The notes below the pieces were generated by a model. That model saw only the letters and a program-made list of their open reading frames with translations. It did no database searches and had not been told where the DNA came from. 64,000 bases of DNA from Thalassobaculum_A sp040219615 (lineage in GTDB: Bacteria > Pseudomonadota > Alphaproteobacteria > Thalassobaculales > Thalassobaculaceae). The translations under genes were made by a program, and so were the position numbers. Where the stretch lies: the NCBI RefSeq assembly GCF_040219615.1, contig NZ_JAVJSE010000033.1, positions 1-64,000 of the forward strand, given 5' to 3'. Shown here piece by piece: positions 34,180-43,678 of this stretch (position 1 is its first letter; every line of letters begins with the position of its first letter).

Positions 34180-34463
34180 CCACGCTGGCCGAGACCACCG
34201 GCCGGCTGCCGGCGGCCCTGCGCGACCGGCCGGAGCCGTTCGCGGACCTGGAGCCGGTGCTGCAGGGCTTCGCCATGCTGTCGGCGGTCCGCCCACTGGC
34301 CGCCGGCCCTGCCGGGGTCGCGCCGGCCGCCATCCCGCTGGCCGAGATCAGGGCCTATTGCGCGCTGTTCGGCGTCGTCGACGTCGAGGAGTTCGTCCGC
34401 CTGGTCCGCGCCATGGACGACGCCGTGCTCGTCCGCGCCGCCGAACGCCGCCGCGAAGGGTAG
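33724..34463 (+). CDS. Tail assembly chaperone, -1 frameshift fusion product
   Basis: A -1 shift at 34119-34125 joins the chaperone to the overlapping frame, which continues KLVDVVRWQHDWGGRVDFLT and ends at TAG 34463, giving about 246 residues. The second part has no start of its own near the junction and has normal protein character (LPAALRDRPEPFADLEPVLQ). This matches the gpGT arrangement, where a minority fusion binds the tape measure while gpG coats it. Confidence 0.8.
34119..34125 (+). promoter_or_regulatory. Programmed -1 frameshift site A AAA AAC
   Basis: The seven bases are a canonical X XXY YYZ heptamer in the correct phase (frame-0 codons AAA 34120-34122 and AAC 34123-34125). It stands out in a GC-rich gene and lies exactly where the chaperone frame gives way to the downstream frame. 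Confidence 0.88.
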
Positions 34464-34478
34464 CCCTTTACGGCGCCT

Positions 34479-34624
34479 GGGTTCCGGATGCGTCCCGCCG
34501 TTGGCGGTTCGCTCCGGAATGACGAGTGGGGAGGGGCGCGCGGGACCGCGCTCGGGACGCTTGTCCTCCCCATCGTCATTCCGGACGGCCGCGCCGCATC
34601 GGCGCGGTCGATCCGGAACCCACC
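34479..34624. repeat. Dispersed palindromic repeat, locus D
   Basis: Half-elements at 34479-34523 (GGGTTCCGGATG...CCGGAATGAC) and 34575-34624 (GTCATTCCGGAC...GGAACCCACC) are ordered as at loci A and E. They lie between the chaperone and tape measure genes. Confidence 0.85.
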
Positions 34625-34652
34625 CGCCGCCGCCAACCCCGGGAGACCTGCC

Positions 34653-37600
34653 ATGGACATCGCCTTCACGCCGGCGACGCTCGCTTCGGCTGCGGCAGGC
34701 TTCGACCGGCTGGTCGCCGCGGTGGCGGCGGCCGAGGGGGCCTTCCGCCGGCTGGTCGCCGGCCAGGGCGGCGGTGGCCTCGACCGGCTCGACGACGCGG
34801 TGGCGCTGGAGCGCGAGCGCCGGCGGCTGATCGGCGAGAGCAACGAGGCCTATCGCGACCAGGGCGCGCTGATCGGCGAGGCGGCGGCCGAGCAGGAGGC
34901 GGCGGCACGCCGGGCCGGGGTCGTCTGGGCAGGCTTCGGCGACCGGCTGACGGAGACCTTCCAGGGCCTGTTCGAGCGCATCGTCAGGGACGGCAAGCTG
35001 CGGTTCGCCGACCTGTTCGACACCCTCGGCCCGCTGGTCGCGGACTTGCTGGGCCGGATCACCGGCCTCGACCTGTCGCCGGTCCTGGGGGCGGTCTCCA
35101 AGGTCCTGAACGGCGGTGCCGGCGGATCGATCGGCGGTCTGATCGGGCAGCTCGGCGGACTGCTCGGTCCGCTGCTCGGCGGTTCCGGCGGTGGGTCGGG
35201 CGGTGGGCTCGGCAGTGCGCTCGGCTCGCTGTTCGGCGGCTCGGGCGGTCTCGGGTCGGTCCTGAGCCTCGGTAGCAGCCTGTTCGGATCGCTGCTCGGC
35301 GGCGGCGGCCTCGGAGGCCTGTTCGGCTCGGCTGCCGGCGCCCTCGGCGCGCTGCTGCCGATCCCCGGCGTGAACGTGATCGCCGCCGCCCTGCCGCTGG
35401 TTGCCGGATTCTTCGAGGACAAGGACTACCCGTTCGCCAAGGCCGGCATCGGCGCCGTCGGCGGCAAGCTCGCCAGCGACCCGTTCGGGCTCGACGACGG
35501 ACCGGTCGGCGAGATCGCCCGGCTCGGCGAGCAGGTGGCGGCCACGCTGCAGGACGTGTTCGACCGGCTCGGGGCCAGGGTCGGCGATCTCGCCGACCTG
35601 ACCGCCATCGGCTATTCGAGCGGCCGCAAGGCGGTCCTGCCCGAGGGCTTCTTCGCCGGCATCGATGCCGGCCACGGCGCCGACTTCGCCACCGGGGCGG
35701 TGTTCGCCGGCCTGGACGATCCCGAGGAGGCGGTGCTGCGGGCGGTTCAGACCGGCCTGCTGCGCGCCCTCGAGACCAGCGCCGCCCGCGGCGTCGATCC
35801 GGACCGGGCCGACACCGTCGCGATCGGGCTGCGGCGCGCGATCGCGGCCGACTTCACGACCCTCGAAGACGGCCTGGCCGACGTCGCCTTCCTGCGCGAC
35901 TTCGGCCGGACCGTGGAGCGCCTGAAGGCGGCCGGCGACCCGGCGGCGCTGCAGCGCCTCGACCTGCGCGACCGGGCGGAAACCCAGGGCGCGGACGACG
36001 CCGAGCGGATCCGCGGCTTCCTGGAGCGCGCCGGCCGGCTGTTCGCGCCGCTCGACCCTGCCGTGCCGGACGAGGACCCCGTGGCCGAGGCGGCCAGCCT
36101 GGCGGAACGCCGGCCGGTCACCGACGAAGGGACGGTCGTCGGCTACGCCGACCCGGATCCGACGACCGCGGAACCCGGCTCGACGATCATCGAGCTGCCG
36201 TCGAGCGACGACGGCCTCGCGGCCGAGCGTCTGGCGGCGGCCCGGACCGCGGTCGACGACTACGTCCGGGCCCTGCTGGGCATCGCCGAGGCCGCTGGCG
36301 ATACCGCGCCGCTCACCGGCTACGCCCTGCAGCTCGCCGAGGCCGAGACCCGGCTCGACGGGTTGAGCGCGGCGCTGCGCGAGGCCGGCTACTCGGCCGA
36401 GGAAGCGGCGGCGCTGATCGACCAGGGCAAGGACGCCGCGCGGGACCGGCTGCGCGAGGCCTATGAGGGCGACGTCGCCCGCGACCTGCGGGCGGCGACC
36501 GGCCTCGGGGCGATCGACCGGGTCGGCGACCTGGTCGGGGCTCACGAGACGCGGCGGTCCGAGGGCGAGGCCCTGGGGGCCGACGTCACCGGTCTCGACG
36601 AGCTGCTGCGGCTGCAGGTCGAGGCGCTGGTCTCGGCCGGCAGCCTGTCGATCGCGGCCCTGGACGCGCTGCGGGTCGAGTTCGCGGACAATGCGGTGGT
36701 CTCGGATGCACTCGCGCAAGCGCTCTCGGTGCAGACCGCCGCGGCCAACGACAACGTCGCCGCCCAGCTGACCCTCGCCGACGTCACCCGGCTCGCCACC
36801 CGCGAGCTCGACGCCCAGATCCGCGAGCAGGAGGCGGTGAAGCGCAGCGCCGAGGCGGTCGTGGAGGCGATCGCCGACACTCGGCGCCGACTGAACCTCG
36901 ACCCGGCGCTGTCGGTGCTGTCGCCGGCCGAGCAACTGGAGCAGGCCCGGCAGCGCTTCGAGGATCTGGCCGGCCGCTCGCAGGCCGGCGACCAGGCGGC
37001 GCAGGCCGAGCTGCCGGAGGCGGGCGAGACCTATCTGGAACTGGCGCGCGAGTTCTACGCCAGCAACGAGGACTATGCCCGGATCTTCGGCCAGGTCGAC
37101 GCGACCCTGCGGGCGACCGGCGACGTCGCCGACCGCCAGCTGCAGGTCGCCGAGGCCCAGCTCGAGGAACTGAGGGAGCTGCGCCGGGCGGTGACCGGCG
37201 AGGTCGGCGAACTGCCGAACCCGGACGCCGATTTCGGCCGCAACCCGACCCGCAACCGTATCCTGGCCCGCCTGACCGGCTATGCCGGCGATTTCGGCAA
37301 CGGCGGCTTCGACGCGTTCCGGCCCGGCCTGTCGCCGGGGATCGCCGCCCTGGTCGACGCGATCGCGTCGTCCGTCAACTTCGCCGGCGGCGGGGTGATG
37401 ACGCCGGGCGGGCCGCTGGAGCTGCACCGCTATGCCCATGGCGGCATCGCGGTCCGGCCGCAGCTCGCGCTGTTCGGGGAAGCGCGCATGCCGGAGGCGT
37501 TCGTGCCGCTGCCGGACGGCCGCACGATCCCGGTGACGGTGTCGGCGCCGGCCAACGACTCCGCGGCGCGCGCGCCGGACCGCCGGCATCGAGGCGCTGG

Positions 37601-37716
37601 TCGAGGAGACCCGCCGGCTGCGCGCCGACATCGCCGGGCTGCGCGGCGAGAACGCTACGCTGCGCCGGTCGCTCGAGCGGCTGGCGGCCGGTACGGGTGC
37701 GGGGAGGGCGGCATGA
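34653..37716 (+). CDS. Tail tape measure protein, frame disrupted near its 3' end
   Basis: From ATG 34653 the protein is about 1,020 residues. The N-terminal segment (FGDRLTETFQGLFERIVRDG) resembles the lambda tape-measure C-terminal domain. Gly/Leu/Ser-rich membrane-like repeats follow, then long helices, then the typical ending FAGGGVMTPGGPLELHRYAH with FGEARMPEAFVPLPDGRTIP. After about 37565 the reading frame loses protein character. A coherent coiled coil (AGIEALVEETRRLRADIAGL onward) continues in the +1 frame to TGA 37714-37716, which overlaps the next ATG. One extra base in the GC-repeat region 37560-37585 would explain this. Unrepaired, the frame runs on through the next gene to 39239. 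Confidence 0.8.
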
Positions 37717-39239
37717 GCCGGTTCGACGATCTGCTGTCCGACGCCTATGCCGGGCGCCGCTACCTGGTGGTGGTCGAGCCGTTCGACCCGGCGCTCGGCG
37801 CCACCCGGACCCTGCGGTTCAGCGGCCACGGCTTCGTCACCGCGCCCGGCGACGACCCGCCGAACGCCTGGTACGAGCCGCGGCTGGTGACCGCCCTGAA
37901 CTTCGAGCGCCAGCTGTTCTCGGGCGGCCGCCTGCAGGGCCGCTCGGTGCCGGGCTTCGGGGCGCTGACCCTGAACAACGCCGACGGCGGCCTCGACGGC
38001 CTGGCGGCGCTGGCCTGGGACGGCCGCCGGGTTCGGGTCTGGCTCGGCGGCGACGGCTTCGCCCTGGCCGAGTTCGGGCTGGTGTTCGACGGCACCGCCG
38101 ACCAGGTCGAGTTCGACGACCTGCTGCTGACCGTCCGGCTGCGCGACCTGCAGGCGCGGTTCGAGGCCGAGATCGCGCGCGCGACCTATGCCGGGACCGG
38201 CGGTACGGAGGGGCGCGAAGGCCTGGCCGGCCGGCCGCGGCCGCTGTGCTTCGGGCGCGCCCTGCGGGTGCCGGCGGTGCTGGTCGACCCGGCGGCGCTG
38301 CTCTACCAGGTCCATGACGGGCCGATCGCCGAGGTCGACGCGGTGTACGACCGCGGGCTGCCGCTGACCAAGGTGGCGGGCGTTCCGGCGGCCGGGCAGT
38401 TCCGCAGCGACCCGGCGACCGGCTGCTTCACCCTCGGCGCCTCGCCGGCCGGCACCGTCACCGCCGACGTCCGCGGCGACGCGCCGGACGGACCGGGCGA
38501 CGGCTATGTCGAGACCGCGGCCGGGCTGGTGCGCCGGCTGGCGACCGCCCGGGCCGGCTTCGCCGATCCGGCCGACCTGGACCTCGACGCCTTCGCGGCG
38601 TTCGATGCCGTCGCCCCGGCGCCGGTCGGCATGTTCGTCGCCGACGAGACGCCGCTGGCCGAACTGCTCGACGCGCTGGTCGATGCGGTCGGCGGCCACT
38701 ACGGGTTCGACCGGGCCGGCCGGTTGACGGTCGGGCGGCTCGACCCGCCGGCGACGGCGGCCGACGCCGAGTTCGACGCCGTGCAGATCCTGGAGATCGA
38801 GCGGGTCGCGGTCGGCCGGCCGCTATGGCGGCAGAAGCTCGGCTTCGGCCGCTACTGGCGCACCCTCGACCCGGGTGCCGTCGCCGGGGCGGTCGACGAC
38901 GGCACCCGTGCCGACCTGGCCGAGGGCTTCCGCTATGCCAGCGCCGAGGATGCCGCCGTGCGGACCCGCCACCTGCTGGCCGAGGAGGCGGTGCACGACA
39001 CTGCGCTGGCGTTCGCCGCCGACGCCCAGGCCGAGGCGGCCCGCCGGCTGGTCCTGTTCGGGGCCGACCGCGACGCGTTCCGGGTGCGCCTGAAGGTGCA
39101 GCCCTTCGCCCTCGAGCTCGGTCGGACCGTCCGGATCCGCTACCCGCGCTACGGCCTGGCCGCCGGCCGCAACCTGCTGGTGGTCGGCATGGTCGAGGAC
39201 GCGGCGGTCAACGAAGTGACCCTGGACCTATGGGGATGA
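37713..39239 (+). CDS. Tail tip / hub-like protein
   Basis: The 508-residue protein starts at ATG 37713, overlapping the predicted tape-measure stop (ATGA) and preceded by GGGGAGGG. It has segments LSDAYAGRRYLVVVEPFDPA, LVTALNFERQLFSGGRLQG and GFGALTLNNADGGLDGLAAL. The C-terminus (RLKVQPFALELGRTVRIRYP to VVGMVEDAAVNEVTLDLW, read in parts) resembles the hub/baseplate-type proteins that follow tape measures. No catalytic motif is seen. In the sequence as given it lies in frame with the tape measure. Confidence 0.7.
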   Translation: MSRFDDLLSDAYAGRRYLVVVEPFDPALGATRTLRFSGHGFVTAPGDDPPNAWYEPRLVTALNFERQLFSGGRLQGRSVPGFGALTLNNADGGLDGLAALAWDGRRVRVWLGGDGFALAEFGLVFDGTADQVEFDDLLLTVRLRDLQARFEAEIARATYAGTGGTEGREGLAGRPRPLCFGRALRVPAVLVDPAALLYQVHDGPIAEVDAVYDRGLPLTKVAGVPAAGQFRSDPATGCFTLGASPAGTVTADVRGDAPDGPGDGYVETAAGLVRRLATARAGFADPADLDLDAFAAFDAVAPAPVGMFVADETPLAELLDALVDAVGGHYGFDRAGRLTVGRLDPPATAADAEFDAVQILEIERVAVGRPLWRQKLGFGRYWRTLDPGAVAGAVDDGTRADLAEGFRYASAEDAAVRTRHLLAEEAVHDTALAFAADAQAEAARRLVLFGADRDAFRVRLKVQPFALELGRTVRIRYPRYGLAAGRNLLVVGMVEDAAVNEVTLDLWG

Positions 39240-39246
39240 TCCGTCG

Positions 39247-40101
39247 ATGGGCAGCATGCTGATCGCCTACCGCAACCACGCCGATGCCGCCGGCTATTCG
39301 GGCGGCGGCTGGACCGCGGAGCTGCCGGCCGCGAACCTGGCCGACCGGCAGCCGAGCAGGGTCGCCCGGACGGCGAGTGCGGACCCGGCCGACACCGTCG
39401 TCGATCTGGACTTCGGGGTCGCCGGGCCGGTGCGGCTGGTGGCGCTGATCCGCCACAACCTGACCCAGGCCGGGCGCTGGCGGCTGCGGCTGGCGGCCGA
39501 GCCGGCATTCGCGGCTCCGCTGCACGACTCCGGCTGGGCCGCGATCTGGCCGGCGGTGACGCCGTTCGGGGTCGGGCTGTGGGGCGAGTTCCATTGGGGC
39601 GGCCAGCTGTCGGCGGAGGAGGCGGCGACCTACGGGATCGCCGCCATCCACGTGCTGCCGGTGCCGGTGATCGCCCGGTACCTGCGGCTCGAACTGGCCG
39701 ACCCGGATCACCCCGACGGCTACCTGCAGGCTGGCCGCCTGGTCGCCGGGCCGGCCTGGCAGCCGCGGGTGAACCTGCAATACGGCTGGTCGATCGAGCA
39801 GGTCGACGACAGCCGTCGGGTGCGTTCGCGCGGCGGCCAGAGCTATGTCGACGTTCAGCCGAAGTACCGGCGCCTGCGTTTCGCCTTCGACTACCTGGAG
39901 CGCGACGAGGTGTTCGGGCAGGCCTACGAACTGGAGCGCCTGAAAGGCGTCGGTGGCGACCTGATGGTGATGGTCGACCCGGACGACCTGCGGCACCGCC
40001 ACCGCCAGACCGTCTACGGCGTGCTGGCGGAGACGGCGCCGATCGCCAATCCGCTCCCGGGCCGCTTCGCCAAGACCTTCTCTGTCGAGGAACTGCTGTA
40101 G
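39247..40101 (+). CDS. Tail protein, function unknown
   Basis: The 284-residue protein begins MGSMLIAYRNHADAAGYSGG. A jelly-roll-like middle reads VVDLDFGVAGPVRLVALIRH and RYLRLELADPDHPDGYLQAG, recalling discoidin/galactose-binding folds. The C-terminus (VNLQYGWSIEQVDDSRRVRS, RFAFDYLERDEVFGQAYELE) is of the type found in distal-tail proteins. A surface-binding role is plausible. Confidence 0.65.
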   Translation: MGSMLIAYRNHADAAGYSGGGWTAELPAANLADRQPSRVARTASADPADTVVDLDFGVAGPVRLVALIRHNLTQAGRWRLRLAAEPAFAAPLHDSGWAAIWPAVTPFGVGLWGEFHWGGQLSAEEAATYGIAAIHVLPVPVIARYLRLELADPDHPDGYLQAGRLVAGPAWQPRVNLQYGWSIEQVDDSRRVRSRGGQSYVDVQPKYRRLRFAFDYLERDEVFGQAYELERLKGVGGDLMVMVDPDDLRHRHRQTVYGVLAETAPIANPLPGRFAKTFSVEELL

Positions 40102-40146
40102 GCGACCTCGGCCTCCCGCCATCCCGCTTGCCACGGAGACCCGCCC

Positions 40147-41559
40147 ATGGCCTGGAGCGTCACGCTCGCCGGTGAGACCTTCACCGACGCCAACGTCGCC
40201 GGCACCGCCTATGCCGACGAGGCGACCGGCTTCCCGGCGATCCTCGCCGCCTTCGCCCGCGAGGCGGCGTTCCTGCAGGGGCTGGCGGCGACGTCCTCGA
40301 CCCCGGCGACGCCGGCGGTGGGCGCGCTCGTGCTGACCACCCACCAGGACGCCGCCGAGGTCGGGCTGTCGCCGGGCATGCTCGTCCGGATTGTGAGCGC
40401 CGGCGATCCGGCGCGGCTGATGATCGCCACGGTCACCGGCTTCTCGGGCACGACGCTCGGCCTGCAGGTGCAGTTCGCCTCCGGACCGGCCGCCGCCGAC
40501 TGGGTGATCACCCGGCCGCACGGCGGGGTCAGCCTGGCGCTCGACCCGGCGCCGGCGCTGGCCGTCGACCTGGACGCCGCCGGCCGGTCGATCCTCGGGG
40601 CCGCCGATGCCACCCTGTCCGGCGACCTGGCGGTCGCGGGCCGGGCGAGTCTCGGGGGCGCCGGGGAGTCGCGGGTCGGCTATCTCGGCGAGGTCTCGGG
40701 CGACCTTCTGATCGGTCCGTCCGACCCGACATCGCTGGTCTGCACGCTGGTCGGCGACACCACCTTCCTGGTCGCCGGTGCCGACACCCCGGGCTATGAG
40801 CACGCCCACAGGATCCGCGCGACCGTCGGCGGGGCCGGTGGCTGGAACGTCACCGTCCTGCCGGCGTCGCGCCTGACCTCCAGCAACGACCTGTCGCCTG
40901 CGTCGATCGACAGCGGCTGGGCGCGCGGCGACCTTGCACCGGTCCGGGACGTAGCCACCCCGGCCGGGCCGGGCTGGACCCTGGCCGCGAGCGGGACCGG
41001 ACCCGTCCAGCACTACCTCAGCGCCCGTCGCCCGCCGAACGCGGAGCCGCCCTACGCGTATGTCGCCGCCACCCTGCTCAAGGCCGGAGCCAGCCAGCGC
41101 GCCCGCTTCCGCCTGGTGGTCGATACCTACGCCAAGGGCGGGTATCTCGACCTCGACCTGGCGGCCGGCAGCATCCTCGCCGGCGCCGGGCTCAACGGCG
41201 GCGCGGTGCTGGGCAGCGGAATCCGGGCGCTCGGGGACGGCTGGCATCTGGTCTGGCTGGTCGCCGACGTGGCGGTCGGCGGCGTCCCCCTGACCACCAC
41301 GCTGAACCTGCTCGACGCCGCCGGCGCCGACACATTCGTCCAGGCCGGGGAATCGATCCTGTTCGGCGGCGCGACCCTGGGCGCCGGGACCGATTACCAG
41401 GGCTTCCAGCATGTCGGGACGACCCGCACCGACGCCGTGCTGTGGCAGGGCCAGCCGGTGACCTGGCCGGCGCTGCCGGCCGGCCAGACCGTCGACCTGA
41501 TGATCCATTGCGACCCGGACCGGATCATCCAGCAGGACTACACCCCGGAGGAGATCTGA
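40147..41559 (+). CDS. Tail fibre-like protein
   Basis: The 470-residue beta-rich protein has a start typical of tail attachment proteins (MAWSVTLAGETFTDANVAGT, DEATGFPAILAAFAREAAFL). Later it has a carbohydrate-binding-module-like section (SNDLSPASIDSGWARGDLAP, HYLSARRPPNAEPPYAYVAA, DGWHLVWLVADVAVGGVPLT). Such lectin-like folds occur in receptor-binding tail fibres. It is followed by the SPRY-like gene after one base. Confidence 0.68.
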   Translation: MAWSVTLAGETFTDANVAGTAYADEATGFPAILAAFAREAAFLQGLAATSSTPATPAVGALVLTTHQDAAEVGLSPGMLVRIVSAGDPARLMIATVTGFSGTTLGLQVQFASGPAAADWVITRPHGGVSLALDPAPALAVDLDAAGRSILGAADATLSGDLAVAGRASLGGAGESRVGYLGEVSGDLLIGPSDPTSLVCTLVGDTTFLVAGADTPGYEHAHRIRATVGGAGGWNVTVLPASRLTSSNDLSPASIDSGWARGDLAPVRDVATPAGPGWTLAASGTGPVQHYLSARRPPNAEPPYAYVAATLLKAGASQRARFRLVVDTYAKGGYLDLDLAAGSILAGAGLNGGAVLGSGIRALGDGWHLVWLVADVAVGGVPLTTTLNLLDAAGADTFVQAGESILFGGATLGAGTDYQGFQHVGTTRTDAVLWQGQPVTWPALPAGQTVDLMIHCDPDRIIQQDYTPEEI

Positions 41560-41560
41560 G

Positions 41561-42226
41561 ATGCCGAGCTTTCTGGGCCACCCGCGGGTGAACACCGTCC
41601 TCCTGCCCGCCCCGGTCTACGCGACCTGGAATCCGGCGGGGACGAACCCGAATATCACGCTGTCGGACTGGAATTTGACCGCTCAAGTGACGGGGCCAAA
41701 TACCGCGAATGCATATACGCTCTCAGCGTCAGGCGGTGGTAATTTTGATGACGGGAAAAGGTATTTCGAAGTACGAACGGTCTCACTTGGTGGGGCAGCA
41801 GGGAGCATCAGTATTGGTTTTGCCGATTCTGATTTAGATCCTGGCGGCGCCGAACTTGGGGATCTGCCGTGGGGGTACGCTTGGCGAGGTGATGGCGTAA
41901 AAAAGAGCAATGGAATTGCCAACTCTCTCGGGGTGGTTCTCGTTCCGGGCAGTATAATTATGATAGCAATTTCGTCTTATGTTTATCTAGGACAAGCAAC
42001 AGCAAAAATTTGGTTTGGCGAAAATGGTGTTTGGTTTGACGGTGGGAATCCTAGTGTAAATGAGAATCCGGCTTTCGATGGTGCAATTGCATCATCAGCC
42101 ACAGATTGGGGTGTTCGAGCCTCTCTGAAAACAAATGGTGATCGAATTATGGCAAATTTCGGTGGATCGCCATTTATGTATAACCCCCCATCCGGGTTCA
42201 GTGCGGGGTGGGGGTTGGGTGTTTGA
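41561..42226 (+). CDS. SPRY-like tail-tip protein, mosaic base composition
   Basis: The 221-residue protein has an N-terminal 40 residues in GC-rich phage style (MPSFLGHPRVNTVLLPAPVY). An abruptly AT-rich remainder follows that reads as a SPRY/concanavalin-like domain: DDGKRYFEVRTVSLGGAAGS, PWGYAWRGDGVKKSNG and AKIWFGENGVWFDGGNPSVN. SPRY modules bind ligands, so a receptor-binding tip is likely. The switch in composition near 41690 marks a recombination junction inside the gene. Its 3' end overlaps the antisense sulfotransferase by 29 bases. Confidence 0.72.
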   Translation: MPSFLGHPRVNTVLLPAPVYATWNPAGTNPNITLSDWNLTAQVTGPNTANAYTLSASGGGNFDDGKRYFEVRTVSLGGAAGSISIGFADSDLDPGGAELGDLPWGYAWRGDGVKKSNGIANSLGVVLVPGSIIMIAISSYVYLGQATAKIWFGENGVWFDGGNPSVNENPAFDGAIASSATDWGVRASLKTNGDRIMANFGGSPFMYNPPSGFSAGWGLGV

Positions 42227-43055
42227 TGGATTCGACAATAGAGTGAACAACATCGATAAAATTAAGAGGGCGATCATGTGGCGTTTTCTTGACTTCTTGC
42301 TCTTGAGTTCTCCGTAATATTCCAGTCTGTTGTGATTTTGGAAGTTCATCAATGGATGCGATATCGAGTCGATTTAGTACAAAATTTACGGATGATATCG
42401 GCGAATTACAGATATCATTATATTCAATTATTATTATATTGTTGTTTGAGAATATTGATGTCCAGCGAACAATATGAGAATCAATGTGCCCATCGATGAG
42501 TTGAGTTTTGATAAAGTATGGATCTGACGTGCAAAATTCAATCCAGTTTCCAATAAAATTTACTTGTCTCATTCTGTGATGTATTGCTGACCATAAGCGA
42601 TCTGATTCATTTCTTTTGCAAAGAATAATTTTAGTATTTGGAAATAATGCATGAATCATCATAATGTTGTTTTCACTCATCGAGGCGTATGATGGTGATT
42701 TGTCGCAATATAATTGTGGGGGTGATTTGGTATTCTTCCAGGTATTTTGATTTGAATATATCGTAAGTGTAGAAACTAAATCGCCACACTCGATACTATG
42801 TAGGGAATTTATTTCATTTTTCGCAACTGTTACATTCGGATGTTTTCCAAGAACTCCACGAAGCCAAGTTGAAGCGGTGCGTGGAGGGCCTCCCACTATA
42901 ATATCAGGTCCTCGTAATTCAGGTAGGGTAGAATAAAAATTATTTTCTCCTGTGATTGTTTGGCGCATCTTTTTTGCTTCATCGGCGGCATCTTTCATTT
43001 GTCCGGATCGTGCAAGTAAATTGATGTGATTAATCCACATCAAGACGTTCGTCAT
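42198..43055 (-). CDS. Sulfotransferase-like protein in AT-rich block
   Basis: The 285-residue protein shows the PAPS-binding loop of sulfotransferases: DIIVGGPPRTASTWLRGVLG (P-loop-like GPPRTASTW). It then has the family's YCDKSPSYAS, and the 3'-phosphate region FPNTKIILCKRNESDRLWSA. It would transfer sulfate from PAPS to a carbohydrate or other acceptor. It is strongly AT-rich and runs against the phage genes, so it is a recently acquired accessory gene with its own promoter in 43056-43160. Modification of host surface glycans (receptor change) is a reasonable hypothesis. Confidence 0.75.
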   Translation of the reverse strand: MTNVLMWINHINLLARSGQMKDAADEAKKMRQTITGENNFYSTLPELRGPDIIVGGPPRTASTWLRGVLGKHPNVTVAKNEINSLHSIECGDLVSTLTIYSNQNTWKNTKSPPQLYCDKSPSYASMSENNIMMIHALFPNTKIILCKRNESDRLWSAIHHRMRQVNFIGNWIEFCTSDPYFIKTQLIDGHIDSHIVRWTSIFSNNNIIIIEYNDICNSPISSVNFVLNRLDIASIDELPKSQQTGILRRTQEQEVKKTPHDRPLNFIDVVHSIVESIKHPTPTPH

Positions 43056-43162
43056 GTTAACAAAGTCCCAAACTTGGATTGTGTTTCGAGCATCTTGCCA
43101 GTGTCAATTCTACCGTTGGCGGGACGCATACTCAACTCTCAGAGTCTCACGGGAGCCTCGCC

Positions 43163-43357
43163 ATGAAGGACTTCGCGGTTCCGGCCGGCGTCGCGCGGCC
43201 TGCTGCCGCTGACGCGCGGTCGCTGGTGAATCATCGCCTGGCCGAGTTGGAGCGGCGGGTCGGGCGGGTCGAGGCGTTCATCCTCGGCGTGCTGTGCGCC
43301 ATCGCCCTGTCGGTGCTCGGCGGGCTGGTGGCGCTGCTGAACCTGCCCAGGCCCTGA
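43163..43357 (+). CDS. Small coiled-coil/TM protein (holin-like or XhlA-like)
   Basis: The 64-residue protein starts at ATG 43163 after GGGAG. A charged helical segment (SLVNHRLAELERRVGRVEAF) is followed by one membrane span (ILGVLCAIALSVLGGLVALL). This layout matches XhlA-type phage membrane proteins and some holins. A longer in-frame upstream extension through the AT-rich junction is unlikely to be translated. Confidence 0.65.
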   Translation: MKDFAVPAGVARPAAADARSLVNHRLAELERRVGRVEAFILGVLCAIALSVLGGLVALLNLPRP

Positions 43358-43379
43358 CCCTTGCCCAGGCCCTGACCCT
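43344..43379 (+). repeat. Perfect 18-bp tandem duplication
   Basis: TGCCCAGGCCCTGACCCT occurs twice head to tail (43344-43361 and 43362-43379). The first copy contains the stop codon of the preceding small gene. It is probably a slippage duplication. Confidence 0.9.
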
Positions 43380-43450
43380 GCCGAGGTTCGAGACGGCGCC
43401 TGCGGGCGGTCGCTCGACAGTCCCTGTCCCATCCGTACACGGAGAGTCCC

Positions 43451-43678
43451 ATGACCCGCGTGATCCGGGCGGCGGCGTTCGCTGCCGCCGTCCTCTGCCT
43501 GCCGGCGCTCGGCGGCTGCGCCGGCATCCCGGTCGCCACCGTCGTGCTCGGCGCCCAGGCGGCCCTGGCCGCGGCCAGCAGCACCTACTGCAGTTCGACC
43601 ACGGCGCAGGCGAAAGCGGCCGTGCGCGATCGTCTCACCGGCGGCGTGCCGGTGATCCCCTGCCGGGAGGCCGAGTGA
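43451..43678 (+). CDS. Small lipoprotein
   Basis: The 75-residue protein has a lipoprotein signal peptide with lipobox LGGC (Cys23), so it should be lipidated and anchored in the envelope. The mature part is only about 50 residues and ends in CREAE with three further cysteines. Its position next to holin-like genes suggests a spanin-like (Rz1-type) role, but it lacks the usual proline-rich region. It overlaps the next start (TGATG). Confidence 0.65.
   Translation: MTRVIRAAAFAAAVLCLPALGGCAGIPVATVVLGAQAALAAASSTYCSSTTAQAKAAVRDRLTGGVPVIPCREAE

Noticed and set aside
34089..38699. A 1,536-codon open frame antisense to the tape measure and hub genes
   Set aside because: Its product is a low-complexity Arg/Gly/Gln/Ala-rich sequence typical of antisense frames in high-GC DNA, and the sense strand carries recognisable tail proteins.
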